Numbered from the stretch's first letter, positions 14,920-24,302 are shown. The stretch is 37,512 nt of DNA from Pedosphaera sp. (GCA_009695195.1 SIBJ01000030.1:1-37512), one strand, 5' to 3'. Numbers and translations are program-made. Notes: generated from the letters alone by a model not told the origin.

Positions 14920-15809
14920 TCCACGTACCGGAAGACATGACCGTGACCGTCGCGGCGGACGTGAGGCTCGCCGACGTGCAAACCGGCCTGGCCCAGGCGC
15001 GGCAATGGCTGCCGATTGATCCGCCGGACGCATCCGCCACGATGGCGGAAATCCTGAATGTGAACGCGAGCGGCCCGCATCGTTTCGGCTATGGCACCGT
15101 TCGCGATTACGTCATCGGCCTGAAGGTGCGGCTCGCCGACGGACGGATCGTGAAATCCGGCGGTCAGGTCGTGAAAAACGTCGCAGGCTACGATCTGCAA
15201 AAATTGTTCATCGGCAGCGGCGGCACTCTGGCCGTGCCGGTCGAAGTGACCTTCAAGCTCAGGCCGCTTCCCGAACGCGAAAGTTTTGTGCAGCAACGCT
15301 TCGATACGCTCGATGCCGCCGGCGCGGCGATTGAAACGGTGATCGAATCCGAACTCACGCCGGTGGTGTTCGATTTGCACCGCGCCGTGGAGCGCGGGCT
15401 TCAGCCCGCTTCAACGTCCACCGGGCAAAGCGCGCCGAAGCGGCCTGAAGGCCGCGCTCCCTTCGCAATCGTGCTCGGCTTCGACGGCACGAAGGAAGAC
15501 GTGGACTGGCAACTTTCACTGGCCTCGCAACTGGGCTTTCGCGAAGCCGCCAGCCTCGACTACGACAAATCCTTTCACGCGGACGCGAAGCCGGCCCAAA
15601 GACTTTCCGTCCTCCCCTCGAAGCTGATCGAAGCTCTGCGCGCGCTCGGCGACGCCCCGTTCGTCGCTCGCGCCGGTAACGGAATCATTTTTCACTCTGC
15701 CGGCACGGCCGATGTTACCCCTCCGTTGTCGCCTGTCATTCGTCACCTGCTTCGCCGCGTGAAAGACGCGTTCGACCCGAAACAGCTCCTGCCCGAACTG
15801 CCAGCATGA
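14916..15809 (+). CDS. glcE: Glycolate oxidase FAD-binding subunit GlcE
   Basis: This 297-residue second FAD-fold subunit has LPIDPPDASATMAEILNVNASGPHRFGYG, the core VKSGGQVVKNVAGYDLQKLF and the C-terminal VKDAFDPKQLLPELP. Residues about 158-182 (VERGLQPASTSTGQSAPKRP and following) are translated from a palindromic repeat inserted in frame, at a place where the family has a variable loop. Both ends overlap neighbours by ATGA. The repeat keeps the frame open and no catalytic motif is interrupted, so the protein is probably still made. Confidence 0.9.
   Translation: MIHVPEDMTVTVAADVRLADVQTGLAQARQWLPIDPPDASATMAEILNVNASGPHRFGYGTVRDYVIGLKVRLADGRIVKSGGQVVKNVAGYDLQKLFIGSGGTLAVPVEVTFKLRPLPERESFVQQRFDTLDAAGAAIETVIESELTPVVFDLHRAVERGLQPASTSTGQSAPKRPEGRAPFAIVLGFDGTKEDVDWQLSLASQLGFREAASLDYDKSFHADAKPAQRLSVLPSKLIEALRALGDAPFVARAGNGIIFHSAGTADVTPPLSPVIRHLLRRVKDAFDPKQLLPELPA
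15389..15460. repeat. REPIN-like double hairpin, family A, inside glcE
   Basis: The arms at 15389-15412 and 15437-15460 are inverted copies (22 of 24). Each arm is itself a hairpin with a 4-nt loop: GCGGGC-TTCA-GCCCGC in the left arm and GCGGCC-TGAA-GGCCGC in the right. The differences between the arms are paired in the stem, and the intergenic member at 1694-1794 has a third paired variant. The element is translated in frame. Confidence 0.8.
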
Positions 15810-17149
15810 GCGCGCCCACGCAAGCCCCCGAACAATTTCTCGACTACGAAAAGTCGCTGGCATGCATTCACTGCGGGCTGTGCCTCTCGTCGTGCCCGAC
15901 GTATCTCGAAACCGGCGACGAGAACGATTCGCCGCGCGGGCGCATCTACCTCATGCGCGCCGTGCAGGATGGACGGCTCGCGCTCGGCGACACGGCGGTC
16001 ACGCACATTGACCGCTGCCTCGGCTGCCGCGCGTGCGAAGCCGTGTGCCCCAGCGGCGTACAATACGGCAATCTCCTCGAACACACGCGCGATCACATCG
16101 AGAAAAAAATCACGCGCTCGCCGTTTCAACAATTCCTGCGCCGCGTCGCCATCGAGAAAGTTTTCCCGAACCGACGACTGATGCAGCTCGCGTTGCTGCC
16201 CGCGCGGTTCACGAAGTGGACGGGCGCGGAAAAAATTCTGCCCAAGTTCGCCCGCGAAGCACTCTCGCTAGTTCCCGACGACATGCAAGCCGGCGACTTG
16301 CCGGAATTTTCCCCCGCGGCCGGAGCGCCGAGCACCGTCTCGGCTCGCAACGAGAAAATGCCCGCAACGAGCCGAGGCGGTGCTCGGCGCTCCGGCCTTG
16401 TGGGTTTCATCCGTGGCTGCGTGATGGACGTGATGTTCGGTCCGACGAATGCGAACAGCGTGCGACTGCTCAACGCCGCTGGTTATGATGTTGTTGTGCC
16501 ACCGTCACAAGGATGTTGCGGCGCCTTGCACGCGCACAACGGCAACCTGGCGCAGGCTCACGACGCAGCGCGGACAAACATCGTCGCGTTCGAGAAGTTG
16601 GAACTGGACGCCATCATCATCAACGCCGCCGGCTGCGGCTCGACGCTCAAGGAATACGGCCACCTGCTCGCCGACGATCCGGCCTGGGTTGAACGGGGAG
16701 AAAAATTCAGCGCAAAAGTGAAGGACATCACCGAGTTTCTGGTTTCAAACTGGACAGATTTTCCCTCGGCACTCCGCACTCCGCACTCCGCACTCCGCGT
16801 TACTTACCACGACGCCTGCCATCTCGCCCACGCGCAACGTATCACCAAACCGCCCCGCGAACTCGTGAAGGCCGTCGCCGGAAATAATTTTGTCGAGCTG
16901 CCCGAGGCGGACGTTTGCTGCGGCAGCGCGGGAACATACAATTTGACCGAGCCGGAAATGGCCGAACAACTTCAGCGCCGCAAAACGGAAAACCTTCTGC
17001 GCACGAATGCCGACCTCGTGGTGACGAGCAATCCCGGCTGCCTCCTGCAAATCCGCGCCGGTCTGAAAAAAGCCGGCAGCCCGATGCGGGCAATGCACAT
17101 CGCCGATTTTCTGGTGGAAAATCTCCGTTCCAATTCCGCGGCTGATTGA
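15806..17149 (+). CDS. glcF: Glycolate oxidase iron-sulfur subunit GlcF
   Basis: The 447-residue subunit passes electrons from GlcD/GlcE to the quinone pool. Two ferredoxin motifs are visible, CIHCGLCLSSCPTY near residue 22 and CLGCRACEAVCPSG near residue 71. Two CCG domains follow (GCVMDVMFGPTNANSVRLL with QGCCGALHAHNG; CHLAHAQRITKPPREL with EADVCCGSAGTYN). Two insertions are translated in frame: a palindrome at residues about 171-197 in the linker before the first CCG domain, and a 7-bp tandem repeat at residues about 321-331 (SALRTPHSALR) just before TYHDACHLAHAQ. Neither disrupts a cysteine motif. The gene begins ATGA inside glcE and ends the operon. Confidence 0.92.
   Translation: MSAPTQAPEQFLDYEKSLACIHCGLCLSSCPTYLETGDENDSPRGRIYLMRAVQDGRLALGDTAVTHIDRCLGCRACEAVCPSGVQYGNLLEHTRDHIEKKITRSPFQQFLRRVAIEKVFPNRRLMQLALLPARFTKWTGAEKILPKFAREALSLVPDDMQAGDLPEFSPAAGAPSTVSARNEKMPATSRGGARRSGLVGFIRGCVMDVMFGPTNANSVRLLNAAGYDVVVPPSQGCCGALHAHNGNLAQAHDAARTNIVAFEKLELDAIIINAAGCGSTLKEYGHLLADDPAWVERGEKFSAKVKDITEFLVSNWTDFPSALRTPHSALRVTYHDACHLAHAQRITKPPRELVKAVAGNNFVELPEADVCCGSAGTYNLTEPEMAEQLQRRKTENLLRTNADLVVTSNPGCLLQIRAGLKKAGSPMRAMHIADFLVENLRSNSAAD
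16318..16397. repeat. Long inverted repeat, family B, inside glcF
   Basis: Arms 16318-16347 and 16368-16397 are inverted copies matching 29 of 30 bases around a 20-nt loop. The outer sequence is GGCCGGAGCGCCGAGCACCG. The element is translated in frame within glcF. It is unrelated in sequence to families A and C. Confidence 0.85.
16770..16797. repeat. Four tandem CACTCCG units inside glcF
   Basis: The 7-bp unit CACTCCG occurs four times without interruption and encodes SALRTPHSALR, absent from the GlcF core as I know it. Because 7 is not a multiple of 3, a change of one unit would break the frame, so it is a possible phase-variable site. Confidence 0.75.
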
Positions 17150-17267
17150 TTCCGGTGTTCACCCGTCGCTCGGGTTCCTTTTCGTTTGCGCGCTTCGCAC
17201 GGGGCTGATAAAGAACGCTCCGTCATTGTTAACAACGGGCCGGGTTGGTCGGTCGCCCGGTGAATCC

Positions 17268-20200
17268 ATGTCTCAGCCTTTTCCAAACCTTGCGTTGCGG
17301 GTCTGCCTCCTCCTTGCCGGCGGGATGCTCCTCGCAAGCGCGCCCACCGCCCGCGCGCAGGCGAAACCTTCCATCACTTCCCAACCGCAAAGCCAGAGCG
17401 TGGCGGTCTCTTCGAACGCCATATTCTCGGTCGTCGCGAGCGGGCAAACGCCGTTGAGCTATCAATGGTCCTTCAACGGGACAAGCCTGACGAACAGCCC
17501 GCACATCGCCGGCGCAATCAGTGCGATGCTGATCATCAGCAACACTGCCGCCGGTGACGCGGGCATTTACCGGGTCGTGGTCAGCAACAGCCACGGCACC
17601 GCGACCAGTTCGAACGCCACGCTGACCGTGCTGTTCGGGCCCACCATCCTGTCGCAACCGGCGAGCCAGGTGGTGGTGATGGGCAAGTCGGTGTCTTTTG
17701 GCGTGGTTGCGTCCGGGAGCGCGCCGCTGAGCTACCAATGGTTTTTTGGCAGCCTGCCGCTTGCGAACGGACCTCACATCAGCGGAGCGCAAAGTTCGGG
17801 CCTGACGGTTTACAGTGTTGTTCCGACCGACGTGGGAAATTACCAGGTCATCGTTTCCGATGTTAATGGCCTCACTGTGAGCGCGGACGCGAGTCTGTCT
17901 CTAAACCCGGTCGCTGGCTGGGGTGACAACAGTTCCGGGCAGTTAGATGTGCCTGCGACGTTGACCAACGCGGTCAGCGTCGCGGCCGGGTTCAGTCACA
18001 GCCTGGCCCTCCAAGCGGATCGTACGGTTGTCGCGTGGGGCGACAACCGCTACGGTCAGACAAACGTCCCGGCTGGAATGAGCAATATCGTGGCGATTGC
18101 GGCCGGCTACGATTTCAATGTCGCACTGCGCTCGGACGGGACGGTCGTCGCCTGGGGTGACAACAGCGTGGGACAGACCAACGTGCCCTCGGGGCTTTCC
18201 AATGTGATCGCCGTCGCCGCGCAAGCATACCACTCCGTCGGCCTGAGGTCGGACGGGACGCTGGTCGAATGGGGTTATTACAATGGGGTGACAGGCCTGC
18301 CGCCGCAGCCCGCGAACCTGAACAACTTTCTCGAAACGGCCCCGGGCGGGTCCATCACACTCGCGCTCAGGTCGGATGGAACAACAATTGCGTGGGGCGG
18401 CAGTTCCTACAATCCCGTGCCTGTGTTTGCCGGCGTCTCAAACGCCGTCGGAATCGCCGCCGGTGAAAATCACAGCGCGATCCTCCGCTCGGATGGTTCC
18501 GTCGTCGCCATCAGCTCGAACTTTTTTGGTGAAACCAATGTTCCTCCCGGCGCCACGAATATCGTCGCCCTCGCGGCGGGCGCGAATGACCTTCTGGCAT
18601 TAAAGGCTGATGGAACTTTGATCGGTTGGGGCCGGAACGACCTCGGCCAGGCGACGCCGCCTCCCGGCCTGACGAATGTTGTAGCGATGGCCGCGGGCGG
18701 CATTCACAGCCTGGCGCTGTTGGCAAACGGCCCGCCGCACCTTGCCAACCCGGCGGGGTTGACGTTGGCTGTCGCGGAGGGAGAAACCGTGTATCTTCAC
18801 GCGCTGGCCACGGGCCAGACTCCGTTGCGTTACCAGTGGCAATTCCAAGGCGCCCCGCTCGCCGGGAAAACAAATCGTCTGCTCATGCTCGCCAACCTCA
18901 CCACCAATGATGCCGGCAATTACGCGGTGGTGGTGAGCAATTCATTTGGCGCGGTGACAGGCACGGTGGCGACGCTCTCCACGCCGCAGTGCGCGCGGCC
19001 TGCCGCCGGTCTGGTTTCATGGTGGCGCGGCGACACGAACACCGACGACGTGACCGGCGTGAACCCCGGCACCTTGCGCAACGCAACGTATGTTCCGGGG
19101 CGCATCGGCCAGGCGTTTTTCTTCGACGGCCTCGGCGACGGCGTGGAGATCGGTACCGCGCCGAGTTTGCAGCTTCAGGATTTCACCATTGAAGCGTGGA
19201 TCAAACGCGCGAGCGCGTCGGTACTTTCCTTTCAAGGCAACGGCAACGGCACCCTCTTCGCGCTCGGCACCGGTGGCGGCGGTTATGGCCTCTGGCTTCA
19301 AGCCGGCGATGGCCGCCTCACGCTCGGCAAATTACAAGTCGGTCAAGTGCCCTCCTCCGCGATGGTCACGGACACGAACTGGCATCACATCGCCGTGACC
19401 AAACAGGGGCAGAGCCTGATGTTTTATCTCGATGGCGTGGCGTTTGCCGCGCCGCCGTTCGGTTCGGACGTCTTCACCTTCACCGCGCCCGGTTACATCG
19501 GCTGCTGGCAAAACCCGAGCCTCAGTCTCGACAACAGTTTTTTTGGCGCGATTGATGAACTCGCGGTTTACAACCGCGCGCTCACTCCCGCCGAGCTGAC
19601 GGAAATTTTTTCCGCCGGAAGCTTCGGCAAATGTCTCGACGGCATCCCGCCGGTGATCTACCAGCAGCCCGTTGGCGGCAGCTTCTCCGCCGGGTTCGAT
19701 CTCGCGCTCTGGACCGTCGCCGCCGGCCTGCCGGGGCCGGCGTTTCAATGGTTCTTCAACGGCACGCCGCTGGCCGGGGGCGGCGACGTGGTCGGCGCGC
19801 AGTCGAACGCGCTTTATCTCGTCAACGCGCAGACCAACCGCACCGGCAACTACTTCGTGGTGGCGACCAACGCCTTTGGCAGTGCGACCAGCAGCGTGGC
19901 CGCGCTGACCATCACCGATGCCGCGCCGATCATCTATCCCTGGCTCGCGCCGCCGGCCAGCCAGACCCGCCCGCCCGGCAGTAATGTTCTGTTCTCGGCG
20001 TTCGTTGCCGGCTCCGACCCCAAGACCTTGCAGTGGTTTTTCAACGGCGTCCCGCTCACCAACAACGCCCGCGTCACCGGCGCGGATTCCGCAACCTTGG
20101 TCATTTCCGAACTCACGACCAACGACACGGGATTTTATACGCTCACCGCCACGAACGCCTTTGGTTCAGCCACGACCAGCAACGCGTTTCTGTTTGTCGG

Positions 20201-23200
20201 GGTCGCGCCGGTGATCGTGCAATCGCCCGCGAGCCGGACGAATCTCGTTGGCGCGAACGCCACGTTCAGCGTCGTGACCGACGGCACGACGCCTTTGAGT
20301 TATCAATGGCGCGGCGCGAACCTGGCCTTGCTCGATGGCGGCACGTATCAGGGCGTGACCACCGCCACCCTCACCATCTCGAATCTCACCCAGAGCCTCC
20401 CGACCAACTACACTGTCGTCGTGACGAACTTCGCCGGCGCGGTGACGAGCGCCGTCGCCACGTTGACCGTCGTACAAGCGCCGAAGTTCACGGCGCAGCC
20501 GGTCGGGCGCCGCGTCGTGCCGGGCCTGCCCACGACGTTTACCGCCGCCGTCACCGGCGACGCTCCGATCAGTTACCAGTGGCAGTTCAACGGCGCGGAC
20601 ATTTCTGACGCAACGAACGCGAGCTATACGATCGCTGGCGTCACCGCGACGAATTTCGGAGGTTTCCGCCTCGTCGCCAGCAACGCTATCGCGGTGACCA
20701 CGAGCGCGGACGCATTGCTCGCGCCCGGCAACATCGCCGCCTGGGGCAACAACAACCTCGGGCAGACCGTCGTCCCGTTGAGCGCGACGAACGTCGTGCA
20801 ACTTTCCGGCGGGCTGACGAGTTCAAGCGCCGATCACACGCTGGCGGTGCGCGCGGATGGCAGCGTTGTCGCCTGGGGCAACAATGCAAACGGCCAATGC
20901 AACGTTCCCGCCACCCTCTCGAATGCCGTCGCGGCTGCGGCCGGCGGGACTCACACTCTCGCCCTCCGCGCGGATGGAAAAGTCGTCGCCTGGGGCAACA
21001 ATGGCAACGGCCAGGTGAACGTGCCTGCGACCTTGAGCAACGTCATCGCCATCGCCGCGGGCGGGAACCACAGCCTGGCGTTGCGTTGGGACGGAAAGGT
21101 TTTTGCGTGGGGCAACAACAGCTATGGCCAAAGCAGCGTGCCGACAAATTTGAATGGCGTGGTGGCCATCGCGGCGGGTTTGAATCAGAGCCTAGCCATT
21201 CGCGCGGACGGAACGGCCGTGAGCTGGGGGAACCCGGATACACCCTTATTTGCAACGCCAAAGCCTCCGCCACCGTCGATCACCGACGCCGCCGGGATTG
21301 CGGCGGGACAACTGCACGGCGTGCTCTTGCGGCGAAATGGCTCCGTGATCGGTTGGGGCGACAACAGTTTTGGCCAGACGAATGTGCCCGCCAACCTGAC
21401 GAACGCAACCGCCGCCGGCGCGGGAGATAATTACTCGATGGCGTTGCGCGCGAACGGCCGGGTCGCCGTCTGGGGCCGCAACGAATACGGCCAGACGAAC
21501 ATTCCCGCCGTCGTGAGCAACGTGATCGCCGTTGCCGCCGCCGGCCAGCATCTGTTGGCGCTGATCGGTGATGGCTCGCCGCTCATCACGCGACAACCGG
21601 TCGGCGGCGCGAGTTGGCTCGGGCGGGATTTTGTATTTAACGCCACCGCCGCCGGCAACGCGCCGCTGAGTTATCAATGGCTGTTCAACGGCACCAATCT
21701 TGACGGCGCAACGAACGCGACGCTCGCCCTCGCGAACCTCGCGTTGAGCCACACCGGAAATTATCAACTCCTCGTCAGCAACACGCTCGGCTTCGCCGCG
21801 AGTGTGCCAGTGCCGCTGACGGTTCTCGATCAGACGAACCTTACGCTGTTGAGCCAGCCGCCCGTCGCACAGACGAATTTGCAGGGCGGAAGACTCTGGA
21901 TGAGCGCGAGCGTCGCCGGCAACGGGCCGTTGCAGTTCCAGTGGAAACTCGGCGGCGCGGACATTTCGGGCGCGACGGGCGCGGATTTGATTTTCGATCC
22001 GGTGCTGCTGGCGCATGCGGGAATTTATTCCGTTGCGGTCAGTAACGGACTCAGTGGTGTGGCAAGTGTGAATTCAACGCAACGCGTGCTTCAAGTGAAG
22101 GCGTGGGGGCGGCTGTACACTGACTATCCGCCCGGGGCTGGTCCCGACGCGCCGGCGAGCGCGACAAATATCATCGCGGTGGCCTTGGATTACGTCGGGC
22201 AGCAAAGCACTTGGGGTGCATACTTGGCGTTGCGCAATGACGGCAAAGTCATCCCGTGGGGCGTGCCCCAGTACGGGGAAACCAACCTGCCGGCCAGCGT
22301 GACGAATTTCAACATCACCGCCATCGCGGGCGGCTTCGGGAGTTTTCTCGCGCTGCGATCCGATGGCCTTCCCGTGGCTTGGGGCTATCCGACTTACAGC
22401 ATCACGAATGTCCCGGCGACGGCGAACAATGTGGTTGCGATCGCGTGCGGCGATTATCACGATCTGGCGTTGCGCTCCGACGGAACGGTCGTGGCTTGGG
22501 GCCGAAACACCGAAGGCCAGTGTAACGTGCCCGCAGCGGCGACGAACGTGGTGACGATTGCCGGTGGCGGATTTCATTCGCTGGCGTTGCGCGCGAATGG
22601 CACGGTGGCCGCGTGGGGACCTACCAGCGGCGGCGCGACGAACGTCTCCACTTCCGCCACGAATGTCATCGCCATCACGGCCGGCAATCTCTACAGCGCC
22701 GCGTTGCGCGCCGACGGCACGGTCGTGCAATGGGGCTCGGGCCTGGCGAATTATCCCGTGCCCACCGGCTTGAGCAACGTCGTCGCCCTCGCGGGCGGTT
22801 ACTCGCACGTCACTGCCCTGCGCGAAGACTGCACGATGGTGACGTGGGGTTTCTACTACACCGGGAGCGTCACGAACATCACCGACGTTTTCAGCGCCAC
22901 GCAGATCGTCAGTCGTGGGGACCGCGACATTGGCATCTTCGGCACGCGCGCGCCGGCGGTCACGGTGCAGCCGTGGGACCGCACGTTGTTCCGCGGCTCA
23001 AACACGTTGCTCGTCGCCAAGTGTGTCAGCCCGCAACCGATGAGTTATCAATGGCGCTTCAACGGCACGAACATTGCCGGCGCAACGCGCGACACGCTCA
23101 CGCTCACGAATCTGCAGTTTGCAAACTCCGGCGCGTATCAACTCGTCGCCAGTAACGGCTACGGCGTCGCGAGCAGTCGCGCGGCGAAACTCGTCGTCGC

Positions 23201-24170
23201 CATTTCACTTCCCGAGGCGCTCGACACGACGAACGTGAACTGGATTTCCACCAACGGCCTGCCGTGGCTCGGTCTGCCGGACGTGACGCACGACGGCGTG
23301 GACGCAGCCCGCAGCGGCGGCATCAGTCACGGACAGGAATCAGTTTTGCAAACGACGGTCACCGGCCCCGGCCAGTTGAGTTTCTGGTGGAAAGTTTCGA
23401 GCGAGCCGGTCTTCGACGTTTTGGAATTTAAGATTGATGGCGTGGTGCAGTCGGTGATTTCCGGCGAACAGGATTGGGCGCAAGTGAGCGTGACGATTCC
23501 GGCGAACGCGCACACGCTGCAATGGCGTTACGCGAAGGACGCGAGCAACAGCGGCGGCGCAGACGCGGGCTGGGTGGATCAAGTGGTCTGGACTCCGCTG
23601 CCGCCAGCGATCTTGTCCGCGCCCATCAGCCAGACCATTGGCGCGGGAAACAATCTGGTGCTGAGCGTGAACGCCACGAGCATCGGGCCGCTGACGTTCC
23701 AGTGGAAGTTGAACGGGACGAATCTGCCCGGCGCGACGACGAGTTCGCTGCCGCTGGGTGCGGCGTTTTGGACGAACGCGGGCGTGTATTCGGTGACGGT
23801 CGGCAACACGGCTGGCAGCACTTCAACCGCGCCGGCCATCGTGAACGTGGCCCCGGTGCTGTTCGCCGCGCCGAGCAGCAACCTGTTTTCGCTGACGTGG
23901 GGCGGGACGTTCACGTTGCAATCCGCGACGAATCCGGGCGGGCCGTTCGGCGATTTGTTGGGTGCGACGAGTCCGTTTGCCGTGGGCACGACCGGCCCGT
24001 TGAATTTCTTCCGGCTGAAATCCGAGCCGTTCGCGCTCTCGCTATCGAACCAGCCCGGCGGCGCGTTCAAACTCAGCGGCGCGGGAATTTCCGGTTACAA
24101 CTTCGTCATCCAATCCTCGACGAATCTCGCGAACTGGATCCCGGTGGCGACGAATCCATCGCCGTTCTAG
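17268..24170 (+). CDS. Giant secreted protein: Ig-like, LamG and three RCC1-like propellers
   Basis: The 2300-residue protein has a signal peptide (residues 1-31; LALRVCLLLAGGMLLASAP). Two Ig-like domains (about 35-212) precede a first RCC1-like propeller (about 215-487), an Ig-like domain and a LamG/concanavalin-type domain (about 582-774; GLVSWWRGDTN, IGQAFFFDGLGDGVEIG). Four more Ig-like domains, a second propeller (about 1157-1430), two Ig-like domains, a third propeller (about 1610-1897), an Ig-like domain, a jelly-roll-like segment (SLPEALDTTNVNWIST) and a last Ig-like domain follow. Each propeller has seven repeats of the form VAWGDNxxGQTNVPxxxSN..AAGxxHSLALRxDGT. I infer a cell-surface or extracellular binding protein, perhaps for polysaccharides. 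The ATG at 17268 was chosen because the signal peptide starts there and GGTGA precedes it. The product stops early by a TAG; see the next entry. Confidence 0.88.
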   Translation: MSQPFPNLALRVCLLLAGGMLLASAPTARAQAKPSITSQPQSQSVAVSSNAIFSVVASGQTPLSYQWSFNGTSLTNSPHIAGAISAMLIISNTAAGDAGIYRVVVSNSHGTATSSNATLTVLFGPTILSQPASQVVVMGKSVSFGVVASGSAPLSYQWFFGSLPLANGPHISGAQSSGLTVYSVVPTDVGNYQVIVSDVNGLTVSADASLSLNPVAGWGDNSSGQLDVPATLTNAVSVAAGFSHSLALQADRTVVAWGDNRYGQTNVPAGMSNIVAIAAGYDFNVALRSDGTVVAWGDNSVGQTNVPSGLSNVIAVAAQAYHSVGLRSDGTLVEWGYYNGVTGLPPQPANLNNFLETAPGGSITLALRSDGTTIAWGGSSYNPVPVFAGVSNAVGIAAGENHSAILRSDGSVVAISSNFFGETNVPPGATNIVALAAGANDLLALKADGTLIGWGRNDLGQATPPPGLTNVVAMAAGGIHSLALLANGPPHLANPAGLTLAVAEGETVYLHALATGQTPLRYQWQFQGAPLAGKTNRLLMLANLTTNDAGNYAVVVSNSFGAVTGTVATLSTPQCARPAAGLVSWWRGDTNTDDVTGVNPGTLRNATYVPGRIGQAFFFDGLGDGVEIGTAPSLQLQDFTIEAWIKRASASVLSFQGNGNGTLFALGTGGGGYGLWLQAGDGRLTLGKLQVGQVPSSAMVTDTNWHHIAVTKQGQSLMFYLDGVAFAAPPFGSDVFTFTAPGYIGCWQNPSLSLDNSFFGAIDELAVYNRALTPAELTEIFSAGSFGKCLDGIPPVIYQQPVGGSFSAGFDLALWTVAAGLPGPAFQWFFNGTPLAGGGDVVGAQSNALYLVNAQTNRTGNYFVVATNAFGSATSSVAALTITDAAPIIYPWLAPPASQTRPPGSNVLFSAFVAGSDPKTLQWFFNGVPLTNNARVTGADSATLVISELTTNDTGFYTLTATNAFGSATTSNAFLFVGVAPVIVQSPASRTNLVGANATFSVVTDGTTPLSYQWRGANLALLDGGTYQGVTTATLTISNLTQSLPTNYTVVVTNFAGAVTSAVATLTVVQAPKFTAQPVGRRVVPGLPTTFTAAVTGDAPISYQWQFNGADISDATNASYTIAGVTATNFGGFRLVASNAIAVTTSADALLAPGNIAAWGNNNLGQTVVPLSATNVVQLSGGLTSSSADHTLAVRADGSVVAWGNNANGQCNVPATLSNAVAAAAGGTHTLALRADGKVVAWGNNGNGQVNVPATLSNVIAIAAGGNHSLALRWDGKVFAWGNNSYGQSSVPTNLNGVVAIAAGLNQSLAIRADGTAVSWGNPDTPLFATPKPPPPSITDAAGIAAGQLHGVLLRRNGSVIGWGDNSFGQTNVPANLTNATAAGAGDNYSMALRANGRVAVWGRNEYGQTNIPAVVSNVIAVAAAGQHLLALIGDGSPLITRQPVGGASWLGRDFVFNATAAGNAPLSYQWLFNGTNLDGATNATLALANLALSHTGNYQLLVSNTLGFAASVPVPLTVLDQTNLTLLSQPPVAQTNLQGGRLWMSASVAGNGPLQFQWKLGGADISGATGADLIFDPVLLAHAGIYSVAVSNGLSGVASVNSTQRVLQVKAWGRLYTDYPPGAGPDAPASATNIIAVALDYVGQQSTWGAYLALRNDGKVIPWGVPQYGETNLPASVTNFNITAIAGGFGSFLALRSDGLPVAWGYPTYSITNVPATANNVVAIACGDYHDLALRSDGTVVAWGRNTEGQCNVPAAATNVVTIAGGGFHSLALRANGTVAAWGPTSGGATNVSTSATNVIAITAGNLYSAALRADGTVVQWGSGLANYPVPTGLSNVVALAGGYSHVTALREDCTMVTWGFYYTGSVTNITDVFSATQIVSRGDRDIGIFGTRAPAVTVQPWDRTLFRGSNTLLVAKCVSPQPMSYQWRFNGTNIAGATRDTLTLTNLQFANSGAYQLVASNGYGVASSRAAKLVVAISLPEALDTTNVNWISTNGLPWLGLPDVTHDGVDAARSGGISHGQESVLQTTVTGPGQLSFWWKVSSEPVFDVLEFKIDGVVQSVISGEQDWAQVSVTIPANAHTLQWRYAKDASNSGGADAGWVDQVVWTPLPPAILSAPISQTIGAGNNLVLSVNATSIGPLTFQWKLNGTNLPGATTSSLPLGAAFWTNAGVYSVTVGNTAGSTSTAPAIVNVAPVLFAAPSSNLFSLTWGGTFTLQSATNPGGPFGDLLGATSPFAVGTTGPLNFFRLKSEPFALSLSNQPGGAFKLSGAGISGYNFVIQSSTNLANWIPVATNPSPF

Positions 24171-24227
24171 GTCGCCGCCCCGAACAACGCGCCGCAAACT
24201 TTCTATCGCGCGGTGTTGGCCCCGTAG
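24171..24227 (+). pseudogene. Lost C-terminal tail of the giant protein after an in-frame TAG
   Basis: Directly after the TAG at 24168-24170 the same frame stays open for 18 codons, reading VAAPNNAPQTFYRAVLAP, before a second TAG at 24225. That tail is the FYR-type ending typical of secreted proteins in this group; the NHL protein at 24460-26613 ends RFYRTLYP in the same way. A single base change (for example CAG to TAG) would explain it. Read-through or sequencing error are alternatives. Confidence 0.75.
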
Positions 24228-24230
24228 CTC

Positions 24231-24298
24231 GTAGCAGCCGACGTGAGGAGGCTCAAACTTTTCCAATTCAGAATGAGCCTCCATACGTCGGCTGCTAC
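24231..24298. repeat. REPIN-like inverted repeat, family C, intergenic copy
   Basis: Arms 24231-24255 and 24274-24298 are inverted copies (23 of 25) and begin GTAGCAGCCGACGT. The outer 14 bases are identical to those of the copy inside gatB; the inner part (GAGGCTCA) differs. It starts four bases after the second stop of the giant gene and could help end transcription there. Confidence 0.85.
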
Positions 24299-24302
24299 AA
24301 AA

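Noticed and set aside
24168..24170. TAG recoded as an amino acid
   Set aside because: There is no sign of pyrrolysine machinery in the window; a nonsense change is simpler.
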